Notes: a model not told the origin generated them from the letters alone. A stretch of 39,477 nucleotides of DNA from Methanosarcina spelaei (GCF_002287235.1 NZ_LMVP01000201.1:1-39477), one strand, 5' to 3'; numbered from the stretch's first letter, positions 1 to 9,050 are shown. Program-made: numbers and translations.

Positions 1-27
1 GCAGCAGTTCAAAGAATGCTCTATTAC

Positions 28-315
28 CTAATCAGGATTATCAACCATTTTAAGAGTTGTTCCTGGATGACCTTCTTGACCTCCAGGGTTCTTTTCGCTC
101 TTTTTACGGAGACTCTTGGGATTAGGTTTTCCTTTGACAAAAAAATCAGTAGAAGGAGGTTTACTGCTGTTTCTGCTATTTTGATTTAAGCGAGATTCTA
201 AAACTTGCAATTTTTCACTAAGCTGTTTTATTTGAGATTCAAGACTCTCAATGTAAGTTGCAATAACTTCAGGGTTTGAAGTACACAGAGCAAGAATCTC
301 TTCACGTTTCATCAA
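28..315 (-). pseudogene. IS66-type transposase, N-terminal fragment
   Basis: This 95-codon frame has a coiled-coil N-terminus (heptad-like residues 18-45) followed by a RNSSKPPSTD block and a KNPGGQEGHPG block. That is the usual N-terminal region of IS66-family transposases (DUF6444-like zinc-finger leader). Full transposases of this family run to about 450-500 residues, so the zinc-finger and DDE catalytic regions are missing. A TAG stop ends the frame at position 28, and the rest of the element, if present, lies off the left edge, possibly frameshifted. The start codon at 315 is ATG, with a second possible ATG one codon in. I see a fragment; that it is inactive is inferred from the early stop. 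Confidence 0.75.
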
Positions 316-340
316 AGATAGAAATAACTCATTGTAAATC

Positions 341-389
341 CAATTTTTCCTCGAAAAGAGGAAAAATTGTGTAGCCCTAAAAAGGCTAC
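341..389. repeat. Two adjacent perfect hairpins between IS66 fragment and beta-helix gene
   Basis: The first hairpin pairs 341-352 (CAATTTTTCCTC) with 358-369 and is a perfect 12-bp stem with a 5-nt loop. The second pairs 371-376 (GTAGCC) with 384-389 (GGCTAC) around a 7-nt A-rich loop. They may mark the outer end of the IS66-type element or act as back-to-back terminators. The beta-helix frame opens right inside the second hairpin, which supports an insertion boundary here. Confidence 0.5.
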
Positions 390-1334
390 CTGAATAGTAA
401 CAACAAATCTTTCATTGATTCTACAATTTCCGTAATTTTATCCTGGATATATCCCAATAATTCTCCTGATAACGAGAGCAATAATTCGATAAGTAATTTT
501 CTCGATAATATCAGTGATGATTCAATAAATGTCTACGTACACACAGGAGACTCGATCCAGCAGGCAATAAACAATTCGAGTTCCGGCGATATTATTGCTG
601 TTGACCCGGGGTTATATAAGGAGAACCTTGTTGTGAACAAATCCCTTATCATAATTTCAAAGCCTGGAGAAACGACTGAAACTATGATTCAGGCTGCAGA
701 TCCGGAAAAGGATATTTTCTATGTAGCTGCCGACAATGTAACAATTAGCGGATTCAATGTGACAGGAACAAACAAGTCAGGCATATGTTATACAGAATCT
801 GGTGGCATTATCGCTGGTAATAAACTGGTTTCTGACGAGTACGGAATCTATCTGGAGAAAGCCGAAAACATTACAATTGAAAACAACAATGCGTCTCAAA
901 ATGGATGTGGAGTTTACTTTAGCGACTCCAGCGGAAATACTCTAAAAAACAATGAAGTAAGTTATAATTGGCTCTATGGGAAGGAGTATAGAAATGGGAT
1001 CTTTCTTGAAAATTCGAGTAATAACAAGCTAACAAATAACAATTTATTGAGAAATTGGGATGGTATATACCTCAGCAACTCTTCAAATAATGAGTTAAAC
1101 AAAAATAGAGTTATAAATGACTATTTTTGCATTCGCCTTAAAAATTCAAATGATAATAAACTTTTTGGCAATACTGTCAAATCAATTGGATACTCATATG
1201 TAATTACACTGACAAAATCTAATAACAACATATTAAAAGATAACAGTGCAGGTTTTATGACTGAAATTACAGTATCATCTGACCTTGAGAGTAAAAACAA
1301 TACACTTGAAGGCAAGCAACATATTAGAAGATAA
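381..1334 (+). pseudogene. Parallel beta-helix (NosD-like) surface protein, 5'-truncated
   Basis: The frame is open from 381 (preceded by TAA at 378) to the stop at 1334. It carries the standard start of this family (GDSIQQAINNSSSGDIIAV, then NLVVNKSLIII), followed by repeated 22-24-residue coils rich in NNxLxxN and SSxNxLxxN. These are right-handed beta-helix repeats of the NosD/periplasmic copper-binding type. No ATG lies ahead of the conserved domain: the first usable start is GTG at 633, inside the domain. No signal peptide is visible. The upstream end abuts the hairpins of the IS66 remnant, so the true 5' end was probably lost by insertion. The C-terminus also ends without the membrane anchor common in relatives. 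The domain call is firm; function unknown. Confidence 0.65.
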
Positions 1335-1594
1335 AGCAGCCAGTTTTTTGTCAAAGATTACGATTGAACCTGGTGCCTTGGCAATTTAATTTTAGATCAC
1401 TTAGAGACTCTGAAACCTTTTATGTTGATCTAATCTCCAAAATATATTCCACAGTTAATTGTCATAACACTAGCATTCGCAAATATTTTCTTAACCAACA
1501 GAATTTTTCTCAAAATATTCCTATTTACCATATTATTTTTAATATATTTTATCTACTTTGATCATTTTAACTGTCACTTCTGAATCCAAATGGG

Positions 1595-1957
1595 TTGTAT
1601 AAATCGGGTTGTATTTATGTTAGAGTTTTCCCCCTCTTCCATAAATTAGTTTACTCAAACGGTGCCTGGAAAGGGCTCTGTGAGACCTGCCTCGATTCCG
1701 CCCAGAAGACCTATCTAAGCATCAATAAAGACGAACTCTCCTGCAGGAGAAACAAATGCGTTCTATGTGGTAAAAAAGGCAGAGTTTACCCTGTGGAAGT
1801 CCAGATTCCCAATTTTTCAAAAGGAATCGTAAAAAAACAGGTAAACGCCTGCACAAACTGCCTGGATTCTATCAATGAGACTTATATAAGGTTCAAAAGG
1901 GAGCAGATAGAGAGTTCGGCTTGTGAACATGGGCATGAGCACGTTCATGAGCATTGA
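1595..1957 (+). CDS. Small Cys-rich zinc-binding protein with His-rich tail
   Basis: This 120-residue protein has three CxxC pairs: CETC near residue 29, CVLC near 56 and CTNC near 87. It ends in a His-rich tail (HGHEHVHEH). The two halves look like a degenerate duplication: each has a CxxCLDS...TY element (CETCLDSAQKTY and CTNCLDSINETY), while the leading CxxCGKKGRVYPV element is kept only in the second half. It probably binds zinc, or another metal through the His tail. No catalytic motif is seen. The only in-frame start is TTG at 1595 without a clear ribosome binding site, so the N-terminus is uncertain or truncated. I recognise no named family. Confidence 0.6.
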   Translation: MYKSGCIYVRVFPLFHKLVYSNGAWKGLCETCLDSAQKTYLSINKDELSCRRNKCVLCGKKGRVYPVEVQIPNFSKGIVKKQVNACTNCLDSINETYIRFKREQIESSACEHGHEHVHEH

Positions 1958-2021
1958 GTTTTGAGTAAAGCCGCAAAATGCAGCTTTATTTTTCTTATTT
2001 TTTTCTTTTTAATATTTATTT

Positions 2022-2459
2022 TTACTCTGCAAGCCTCTCTGCATATTCTGCAGCGTAAAGGGCAAATGTGTCAAAGTCTTTCAGATTTTCAGCAAGCAGT
2101 TTTCTTAATATATCAAAATCCACTTCTTCATAAACATGGACCAGGATATTTCTGAATCCAGCAGAAAAAGCAAATTTTTCTGCGAATTCTTCAGGAATTA
2201 TTTCGTGCCTGCCAAGAATCCGAAATACACTCCTGTAATCTTCAGGCCTTTCAAGTCCCTCTTTTGAGATGATGATTTCTCCTATGTCAATAGCACATTC
2301 AATTGCAAGTTGAAAATTTCTCTCTACTGCGGAACGCTTTTCATAGTTGCTTTCAAGGTCTGAGCTTTCGGGATCTATTGATTTAAGGTAGTCTACACAA
2401 CGCTGCATAAAGTTCAACTTTCTAAATAACTTATCTGCTGCTGACATTCCGAATATCAC
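2022..2459 (-). CDS. hepT: HepT-like toxin (DUF86 family ribonuclease)
   Basis: This 145-residue helical protein ends its catalytic helix with RNILVHVY, the Rx4HxY motif of HEPN-type HepT toxins (Arg, His and Tyr). An RNase role and control by tyrosine AMPylation are known for characterised MntA-HepT pairs. It overlaps the upstream nucleotidyltransferase by 29 bp in another frame, so the two are translationally coupled. A GTG at 2459 lies 4 nt past GGAG, and an ATG at 2447 (MSAADK) is an alternative start. The HEPN fold and pairing make the call strong. Activity is inferred. Confidence 0.85.
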   Translation of the reverse strand: MIFGMSAADKLFRKLNFMQRCVDYLKSIDPESSDLESNYEKRSAVERNFQLAIECAIDIGEIIISKEGLERPEDYRSVFRILGRHEIIPEEFAEKFAFSAGFRNILVHVYEEVDFDILRKLLAENLKDFDTFALYAAEYAERLAE

Positions 2460-2895
2460 TCTTCTCCCTGATTCGTTTCAGTAATTCCCTGTTTAAAAAG
2501 TCTTCATGATACTTTCGGTCCAGGTATCTAGACATGACGTACTGCTCCACGTCCAGTTTCAGGTCTTCATTTCTTACAAATAACGGCACATTGGGTCTTA
2601 TGACTTCAAAATTAATAACGGGTGCAGCATCGTTCATCACCAGGAGGTCTACATGATCATTCTTGAGGAGGGTTGAAAGTTCTCCTATCAATTCCAGACG
2701 CTTTTCTATTCTTTCTCCTTTTGTGAGTTTGCTGGAAAGATAAACACCTATATCAATATCGCTTAACGGTCCTTCTGTTCCCTCTGCTGTCGAACCAAAG
2801 AGATATGCAAGTTCTACATACTTCTTCTTATTAAAAAACTCAGGAAGCAAAATACACAGAATTTCTTTCCCTAACTCGTGAATTTTAGGACCCAT
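2431..2895 (-). CDS. mntA: MntA-like nucleotidyltransferase antitoxin
   Basis: This 154-residue protein has the minimal nucleotidyltransferase signature LFGSTAEG...LSDIDIGVYL at residues 32-52, matching GSx10DxD exactly, and a further acidic strand at DHVDLLVM (about residue 80). In characterised pairs, MntA transfers AMP to the HepT tyrosine and neutralises the toxin. It is encoded upstream of and overlapping hepT, the usual order. The start is ATG at 2895. Nothing in the sequence suggests damage, so the module looks intact. It stands alone between intergenic regions, as mobile TA modules often do. Confidence 0.87.
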   Translation of the reverse strand: MGPKIHELGKEILCILLPEFFNKKKYVELAYLFGSTAEGTEGPLSDIDIGVYLSSKLTKGERIEKRLELIGELSTLLKNDHVDLLVMNDAAPVINFEVIRPNVPLFVRNEDLKLDVEQYVMSRYLDRKYHEDFLNRELLKRIREKSDIRNVSSR

Positions 2896-3966
2896 TGTAT
2901 TTTCTCTATGTCCTGTTCTTTCAAATACGTTATGTTGTAAGAAGGGACAGACATTGTAGATTGTGATCTTCGCAGGCGCACAGTTCAGTTATTTATCCCG
3001 TATTGGTTTTTTCTTTTCCTCCTCAAGTTCGTTTATCCTGAGAGTTTCTGAAAAGGCTCTGTGCGGTAAAAAAAGGCAAGGGTTTAATCTTTAGAATAAT
3101 AGGAAATTCAACTGATAATCCTGAATATGAAATTCAGGTTGCAGTTTTTAATTTTGAGATCAATCCAGTCATCAAAAGACAAGTCACTAAAAGATCTTCG
3201 AATCACTTAAATCCAATAATCTAACAGCTACAAAATCCCTGCTTAACTTGGAAAACTAAGGAAACCAGAGAATTAATTAAAGAAAAGATGAACCTTTTTA
3301 TATTAATAAACTGCTTTATAATTATTAATTTGTAACGGTAATCTATGGAGATTGATAACTTGATTATAAAGGTTTCCTCTCTGTTCAATAATCCGGCTAA
3401 ATCTCATTACCTGCCCTAAGCTTCCTTTTTACTCTTGTGGAGTTCCTCTTATTAAATTAAATAGAATTGCAAGCGGCCATCTTGTCTCACTCTCAACATG
3501 TTATCCGATAACTAAATTTCAGGGCAAAAATATGTAAAAAATACGTATATAAAACCTTTAAGACAGTCTTCAGATTTGCTGTAAATTCAAAGTTAATTTG
3601 TGTGTACTGAGTATAATATCGTTCTTTAAATATCAATTTCAAACCACTAACTTCTTGAAAGTTATAATCTTACAGAAAATCGAAACTCTGCCGTTAATTT
3701 CGATGCAAAGCACATAATCAAGGTGTTTGTTAATATAATTGAATGTGTCTCTGGTGTTTGATCTCAAAGGCAAAGCAGATCTAACGCTAACTGAATAACA
3801 ATAGAACTCGGAAGAGTGTATAAATTTATATTCTCAGATTCGGTTGAGTTGTTTGAACATCTTGAAGTTGCAGGAAATTCGTTAACAATATAGATATCTG
3901 ACAAAATTTTAACTACAAATAAAAAACATGGGTATGCTGTTAATCTAACAGAGGAAGAGCATAAGA
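2896..3966. other. Long AT-rich intergenic region
   Basis: No convincing intact gene. At about 3055-3230 on the plus strand an open frame without a start reads LCAVKKGKGL..., faintly like the CxxCGKKGR zinc-protein at 1.6-2.0 kb, but too weak to call. At about 3817-3895 a short frame reads SDSVELFEHLEVAGNSLTI before a stop and may be a gene remnant. The region ends with GAGGAAG, the ribosome binding site for the gene at 3967. Confidence 0.4.
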
Positions 3967-5664
3967 ATGAAATCGTGGGTTATTTTAACGGTCTTTTTGT
4001 TATGTTTTATGGCAATGCCATCGTCGGCAACTATCGAAATTCCAGCGGGTACGGTTTCGTCTTACTCGTTAAATATTCCCGGAGAAACATACGTGCTGAC
4101 GGGCGATGTCGATGCTTCAGCCACAGCGTTCTCAGTAGATGCTGACAACATAACATTTGATGGTAAGGAATATACAATTAATTTTGCACAGAACACTGCA
4201 GGCAGTGGAATTTTATCTTTTGGTAAGAACGGTATTGTAATCGAAAATGTAACAATCAATCAAATGAACAAGAGTGTGCCGTCTGCATACGGAATATATC
4301 TGGCTGACTGTAATTATATGAGTATTTTGAATGCCACGGTTGACGTATATAAAAATTCAGGAATTTTTGTAAAGTCAGCATCATCACATGTAACTATCCG
4401 TGACTGTAACATTTCCTCAAATACCTATGGAATATTTGCAACTAACAGTCAATGTCTAACAGTTAATGAATCTACCCTGACCTCAACGAAAACCAATTCC
4501 ATCCGTTTATCCAATTCGGGGTACTGCAATTTTTCGGGTTGTGAGTGTAACTCTGCAAATACCGGTATAAATTTGAGTGATATGGCAAATAACAACACTT
4601 TCACTGATTGTACAGTTTCAACCGTTATTGGAGACAGCATTGGTATCGCAACATCAAACAATAACACCTTTTTGAGGTGTAATACATCGGCTATTAGAGG
4701 AAATAATGGAATTTCTTTAGTCAATTCAAGTTGGAATGCTTTCACGGATTGTGTTTCTATTGCTGAAAAAGGTTTTGGAATAAATACAACTGACTCTTGT
4801 GATAATGTCTTCAACGGATGCACTATCAATGTTATTGAAAATATGCCCGTAATGATAACAAATTCTACAAACAAATTCTCAAATATGAGTGTTTCCTCTA
4901 CAAGGGCATCTTCACCACATACTTCTAATCATATTTTGACTGTGGGCGATTCAATTACAAAGGGCGTAGGAGTTAATTACGGACTCGGGTATGGATCGTA
5001 CCTAAATGCTACTCTGAATGCATATTCTCCTACCTGGTATGTGTCTAATGTCGGAATAGGTGGCACTACGGCAGCACAGGGTCGAGTTACGTTTCCTCAG
5101 TGGTTAGATATCTACAATCCTGACATTGTTTTAATCATGTATGGACAAAATGATATTTCTGCCGGGCGCAGTGAACAGGACATAATTAATGATATACTTT
5201 GGATGGCACAGGAGGCTAGAAACCGAAGCATCACTCCCTACATATTGACGACTGTGCCAATTTCAAGCAATAACTTCAAGCGTATATCGTTAAATGACAA
5301 TCTAACTTCGCAAGCTGCGCTGGCCGGTATCTCGGTAATAGACACATACGACTCTGTTGACTTATCACCAGAAAACGGCTTACACGATGGATATGATGAA
5401 AATAACTCACTTGATGGGGTACATCCGAATTCGGTTGGGTATACACTCATGGGAAATTATGTCTCTAAACATATCCTAACATCTGTATACCCAAACTCTG
5501 ATTTTACCGGTAATGTTACCTCAGAAAAGGCTCCTTTGACTGTTACTCTTACTGATAAGTACCGACTTGCCAGTTTTATGGAACTGGAGCTCTGGATACG
5601 GCACGTTTTCAACGACGAAGTCCAACACATACATATTATGCAGGAAATTACGTTGTTAGCTTAA
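3967..5664 (+). CDS. Secreted beta-helix / SGNH (GDSL) hydrolase fusion with broken PKD tail
   Basis: A signal peptide (residues 1-21, cleavage after SSA) leads into about 290 residues of right-handed beta-helix repeats. From about residue 320 an SGNH-hydrolase domain follows: block I GDSITKG (Ser), block II Gly in VGIGGTT, block III GQND (Asn), and block V DGVHPNSVGY (Asp and His). All catalytic positions are present, so it could de-esterify surface polysaccharide or lipid. After NSDFTGNVTSEKAPLTVTL, a PKD domain begins but the frame shifts. Fragments of the lost PKD sequence (LWNWSSGYGTFST; then THTYYAGNYVVSLTVKNAA to about 5689) lie in the other two frames. The final 28 residues are therefore frameshift product. 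ATG at 3967 follows GAGGAAG. Beta-helix plus SGNH suggests binding and trimming a repetitive surface glycan (inference). Confidence 0.85.
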   Translation: MKSWVILTVFLLCFMAMPSSATIEIPAGTVSSYSLNIPGETYVLTGDVDASATAFSVDADNITFDGKEYTINFAQNTAGSGILSFGKNGIVIENVTINQMNKSVPSAYGIYLADCNYMSILNATVDVYKNSGIFVKSASSHVTIRDCNISSNTYGIFATNSQCLTVNESTLTSTKTNSIRLSNSGYCNFSGCECNSANTGINLSDMANNNTFTDCTVSTVIGDSIGIATSNNNTFLRCNTSAIRGNNGISLVNSSWNAFTDCVSIAEKGFGINTTDSCDNVFNGCTINVIENMPVMITNSTNKFSNMSVSSTRASSPHTSNHILTVGDSITKGVGVNYGLGYGSYLNATLNAYSPTWYVSNVGIGGTTAAQGRVTFPQWLDIYNPDIVLIMYGQNDISAGRSEQDIINDILWMAQEARNRSITPYILTTVPISSNNFKRISLNDNLTSQAALAGISVIDTYDSVDLSPENGLHDGYDENNSLDGVHPNSVGYTLMGNYVSKHILTSVYPNSDFTGNVTSEKAPLTVTLTDKYRLASFMELELWIRHVFNDEVQHIHIMQEITLLA

Positions 5665-5733
5665 CGGTAAAGAATGCTGCTAGATAACGCGAAAATAATA
5701 AAGAGCTATGTTGTTGTGAATTAAAGTCCCTTT

Positions 5734-5919
5734 CATTTGTATTCGGTTAAGGATTTTGAGCTGCTGATCTCGATTTCGACGGAAAAACTCAAACCCAAAT
5801 GTTTAGTGTTTAAATTGAAATCGATATCAGATTCCAGTTTTGCATTTGATGAATAATTTAATAAATTTTATGAAAATCAATGCAATTGATAACGATTTTT
5901 CCTTAACCGATGACCAATG
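5734..5919 (+). mobile_element. MITE type A, copy 1 (186 bp)
   Basis: A 186-bp element begins CATTTGTATTCGGTTAAGGA and ends with an imperfect inverse (17 of 20 match). It is flanked by the direct repeat AAGTCCCTTT at 5724-5733 and 5920-5929. The same 186-bp unit occurs inverted at 32732-32917, nearly identical, with its own different flanking duplication. It encodes no protein. The 10-bp repeats begin AA and end TT in both copies, so true duplication length could be 6-10 bp depending on where the terminal repeat stops. The last three bases, ATG, create a spurious upstream start for the acetyltransferase. Confidence 0.85.
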
Positions 5920-5970
5920 AAGTCCCTTTTGTTGTTTCTTCGGCATTTATCTTTACAGGACGTTGTCAAA

Positions 5971-6468
5971 ATGGATTTTGAACTGAGAACGTGGAAAAAA
6001 ACAGATGTTGAAAACTTTTTCAAGTATTCCCATAATACAAAAATTGCAAAAAATATGAGGGATTCTTTTCCCTCCACTTTAGATGACTGCCGAAAAACTG
6101 TAGAAAGCTTTAGCTTTAACGATGAAACACAACAATGCTGCAGGGCAATTGTTGTGAACGGAGAAGCTGCAGGGTGCATTGCATTATTCCTTAAAAGCGA
6201 TGTTTATTGTAAGAATGCAGAAATTGCATACTGGCTTGGCGAACCTTTTTGGGGCAAAGGAATAATGAGCGAAGCAATAAAACAGCTTTGTCGGACAGCT
6301 TTTGAACAGTACGACATTGTCCGGATATTTGCAGAGCCTTATGCACAAAATATCGGCTCACGAAAAGCTCTTGAAAAAGCCGGATTTATTTTTGAGGGCA
6401 TAATGAAGAAGGGTGTCTATAAAAATGGTAATTTCTTTGATTATTGCATGTATGCTCTTGTGAAATAA
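5971..6468 (+). CDS. GNAT family N-acetyltransferase (RimJ/RimL-like)
   Basis: This 165-residue protein begins MDFELRTWKKTDVENFFKYS and carries an acetyl-CoA pyrophosphate loop at GEPFWGKGIMSEA (Q/RxxGxG/A-like) followed by the classic AxPYAQNIGSRKALEKAGF of ribosomal-protein-type acetyltransferases. The ending, EGIMKKGVYKNGNFFDY, is typical of RimJ/L relatives. Substrate unknown: these enzymes modify protein N-termini, amino acids or antibiotics. An in-frame ATG at 5917 comes from the MITE end, but ATG at 5971, where family homology begins and with AGGACG upstream, is the likelier start. The MITE probably separated the gene from its original promoter. Confidence 0.87.
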   Translation: MDFELRTWKKTDVENFFKYSHNTKIAKNMRDSFPSTLDDCRKTVESFSFNDETQQCCRAIVVNGEAAGCIALFLKSDVYCKNAEIAYWLGEPFWGKGIMSEAIKQLCRTAFEQYDIVRIFAEPYAQNIGSRKALEKAGFIFEGIMKKGVYKNGNFFDYCMYALVK

Positions 6469-6786
6469 CATGTGACTTATCATTCAACACCCAACTCTGG
6501 CTTTTGAGAAACCTTGATTTATTTTTTATTTTTTTCCTTTTACCAAATCCAGGTGCCAGAAAATCTTAAAAATACATACACAGGTACTATCATCCTACAT
6601 TCGGCAGCAAGCACATTCCAACATCTAAATATTCTTAATTGTTATTTTTTGTAGGTTAAGTTAAAAAACAGCATCTTGCGGATTATCTATCTAGCATGAT
6701 TTGTCTTTTATCTCATATATTATAAATATATATTAATTATGTTATGGTTAACATTTAGTAATTTTTGATTTAAATTAAATATCAAA

Positions 6787-7135
6787 AGTTCTAAAAAAAA
6801 CGATATCAATAGAAAAATTGAATGGATTTTTATGTCGACCTGCCGAAAGCAGGATCATTAATGGGGAAACTAGGAGTAAAACCAAATTTTACTAATGTTT
6901 TTTGTCCTAATCAAGATTGTAAATTTTAAGGTATTTCTGGGAAAGAAAATGTCACAGGTAAAGGTACTATCAAATTAAGAACAAAAGAATTAGAACAAGA
7001 GAATTAGAACAAGAGAATCAGAACAAGAGAATTAGAACAAGAGAATTCGAAAATATATCTGCCGTGAAAAGGGGTAGAGTATTCAATAATCGTATAAGTA
7101 TATTCTTTAATCCTAGATTCGGCAAGTCGACATTT
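6787..7135 (+). mobile_element. Decayed IS1-like element, zinc-ribbon start of transposase
   Basis: From 6860 a plus-strand frame reads MGKLGVKPNFTNV then CPNQDCKF, a TAA stop, and GISGKENVTGKG. This resembles the N-terminal zinc-ribbon (CPNxDC...YG) found in archaeal IS1-family transposases. It lies between ATGTCGACCTGCCGAA (6832-6847) and an inverse copy (7118-7133) with one mismatch. The transposase is broken by a stop and most is missing. Family assignment rests on the short zinc-ribbon motif. Confidence 0.5.
6961..7050. repeat. Short tandem repeat, about 14-bp unit
   Basis: GAATTAGAACAAGA is repeated about five times with minor variation within the decayed IS1-like element. A frame running across it is a repeat artefact. 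Confidence 0.7.
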
Positions 7136-7324
7136 CATTTTAATCCTTTTTGCTGATGGCGATTTTGAAATGATGGTCCCATTGTGTGCAGTTATAAGGT
7201 TTACATATGATCCAAACACAATCTCTCATGCTAAACTTTAATGGAAAAATGATCCAGTATTTATATATGTCGTGGGAGTTGAGCCACACGTTAACCAGCT
7301 TTAAATCTAATGTATATTTATCAA

Positions 7325-7624
7325 ATGTTCAAAAACGATATCAAGAGAAATATTTAAATTCCTTATGTCGACCTGCCGAATCTAGGTTTAATATATTCTA
7401 AAAGACAATGAATTATCATACTAGCCTTAAATATGGCTATTAAAGAAATGTCAACAGAAGCCATAGCTGGTGTATTGAAAATTCAACCAGCTATAGTTAG
7501 TAACCTGTTGGGGACAAGAGAGAGTGTTAGCTATCCTAGAGGGCCTATTCCAGAAAGTTTATTCCAGAAAGTTTATTCCAGAAAGCCTATCTCAGAAGAT
7601 AAAAAGTCTCATTTTTATTATTAA
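7325..7624 (+). mobile_element. Second fragment of the IS1-like element with HTH remnant
   Basis: The 55 bp at 7325-7380 repeat the left flank of the previous element (AAAACGATATCAA... then ATGTCGACCTGCCGAA). Downstream, a frame at 7433 reads KEMSTEAIAGVLKIQPAIV, a helix-turn-helix-like stretch of the kind that follows the zinc ribbon in such transposases. It then runs into a 14-bp repeat (TTATTCCAGAAAGT, three copies near 7543-7590) and stops. I read the whole 6.8-7.6 kb stretch as an IS graveyard; the HTH match is weak. Confidence 0.4.
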
Positions 7625-7674
7625 TCAACAACTCAAGTGCCCTTAGAAGGAATTAGTATGCTCATAATTCACAG

Positions 7675-8154
7675 TTATGTTTTTTTTCCATTTCCTACTC
7701 GAATAATCCGTACGATGAAGAAAACTAGTGTGCCAAATATGGTTATTATAAAAATAGGTAAAAAAGTAATTGACAGAGGTTGTGCAGTTACGGTATGATA
7801 ATTCAGGTAAAAGAATATAGTCAACATCTCAACTTTCAAGAATATAATTAGGTTCTTTGTACTGAGGTACACTGCTTCTTTGTTCTCATCTGTTACTTGA
7901 ACGGTAACATTCCAAATCTGTGGGAAAAAAGATACTACAGTAATGAAAATATAAAGCAAAATACTTATGATTGGTAAAACGAGGATTTGATATTTACTTC
8001 CCCAGCTATCGATTTTACCCAGTGCATTATAATGCATAGGAACTTGTTGAGGAATTTGGTCCCACTGAATGTAAATAAAAACGATCATACCTACTAAAAG
8101 TAGAAGCCCTATAATTTCCAAGGCAAGTTGGAGTTTAGTATACTTCAATTTCAT
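7675..8154 (-). CDS. DUF1648-containing membrane protein
   Basis: A 159-residue membrane protein with four predicted hydrophobic segments. After the first, IQWDQIPQQVPMHYNALGKI matches the DUF1648 signature (W-x-x-IP-x-x-VP-x-HYN-x-x-G). The domain is common in SdpI-like proteins and other small membrane proteins of bacteria and methanogens; some SdpI members give immunity to a secreted killing factor, but this one lacks other SdpI features I can see. ATG at 8154 has GAGGAG 10 bp upstream; a longer frame to 8220 adds a hydrophilic leader without a ribosome binding site. Confidence 0.8.
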   Translation of the reverse strand: MKLKYTKLQLALEIIGLLLLVGMIVFIYIQWDQIPQQVPMHYNALGKIDSWGSKYQILVLPIISILLYIFITVVSFFPQIWNVTVQVTDENKEAVYLSTKNLIIFLKVEMLTIFFYLNYHTVTAQPLSITFLPIFIITIFGTLVFFIVRIIRVGNGKKT

Positions 8155-8552
8155 AGTAAGATTCTCCTCTGAAGTAAAACACAAGCTTTTACTGCTTGTA
8201 TTATTTGTCACATGCAGCATATTTTCAATGATAGTATATCAAAAATTCCATAAATTTTATACGTCAATACATTAATTACAAACATAATATTTTGAACAAC
8301 TGTCATAGGTTTTTATTAAAAACCTGGAGGAACTCCAATTTTTTATAGAACCTTTAACATACTGCTCTATTTTACAATAGAAGGAGACAAATTTTTCAAT
8401 TGTACATAATACGTAGGCAGTATATAGCATTAATGTACTTATTATCTACTCTACAAGAAGCTAAAAATGAAATGGGAGATCTTGTTAGAACTCTCCATTC
8501 AGTAGGCTTTTTTAAGTTTTTTAAGCTTTTTAGGTCTTTTCATGATAATCTC
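8155..8552. other. Intergenic region
   Basis: About 400 bp, AT-rich, with the leader of the DUF1648 gene at its left end. No gene or strong structure seen; plus-strand frames here are antisense shadows running into the NlpC/P60 gene. Confidence 0.4.
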
Positions 8553-9050
8553 TTAACTATGAGACCATCTTGCAAAGTACGGCATTCCTTCTTTATACAC
8601 ACCAGTGATATTTTCTGTGGTAACATTTTCAGTATCAAACGATGGGTCTATAAACTGATTGTTTCCTATGTATATTCCTACATGGGTGGCAAGCCAATAC
8701 ATTTTGCCGTTCTGGCTGACGTCCTTTTGCCAGAAGATTACGTCTCCGGGAGCTGGAGAGGTTGTATTAACATAATTTGTATTGTTTTTCATCTCAGGTA
8801 CTTTCTGGAAAAATATGTCTTTAGCACCTACCTGGCTGTATACCTGATATACCAGGTGAGAACAGTCAATAGCACTTGTGTTATTGGCTCCGTGTACGAA
8901 CTCAACTCCTAGCCAACCTTTTGCGGCTTCTACTGTTGCGTTTTCGGAATCTTCTATGGGAGCTGCTGCTCCAAGGGGTATGAATGCTATAAAAATAGCC
9001 AGAAGTACTGTCGTTGTTAACTTTTGTTTATTTATCTTCATTTTTCTCAT
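8553..9050 (-). CDS. Secreted NlpC/P60 family cysteine endopeptidase
   Basis: This 165-residue protein has a signal peptide (residues 1-29, cleavage after GAA) and one NlpC/P60 domain. The catalytic Cys lies in AIDCSHLVYQVY, preceded by GVEFVHGA; the conserved PGDVIFWQ strand follows; the catalytic His lies in THVGIYIGNNQFIDPS. Length is normal for a single-domain member. In bacteria these cleave peptide bonds in murein. This organism type has no murein, so the target may be another surface peptide or a competitor's wall (inference). Two close ATGs at 9050 and 9041 could both start it. Confidence 0.88.
   Translation of the reverse strand: MRKMKINKQKLTTTVLLAIFIAFIPLGAAAPIEDSENATVEAAKGWLGVEFVHGANNTSAIDCSHLVYQVYSQVGAKDIFFQKVPEMKNNTNYVNTTSPAPGDVIFWQKDVSQNGKMYWLATHVGIYIGNNQFIDPSFDTENVTTENITGVYKEGMPYFARWSHS

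Noticed and set aside
1364-1561. 65-residue plus-strand frame after the beta-helix gene
   Set aside because: No ribosome binding site, AT-driven composition, no motif.
3055-3230. Second zinc-protein copy (LCAVKKGKGL... open frame)
   Set aside because: Similarity to the 1.6-kb protein is limited to a few residues and there is no start codon.
5917-5970. Upstream start for the GNAT acetyltransferase
   Set aside because: The ATG comes from the MITE end; family homology begins at the ATG at 5971.
8400-8912. 170-residue plus-strand frame
   Set aside because: Antisense to the NlpC/P60 gene, which has a signal peptide and catalytic motifs; the plus frame has no recognisable features.
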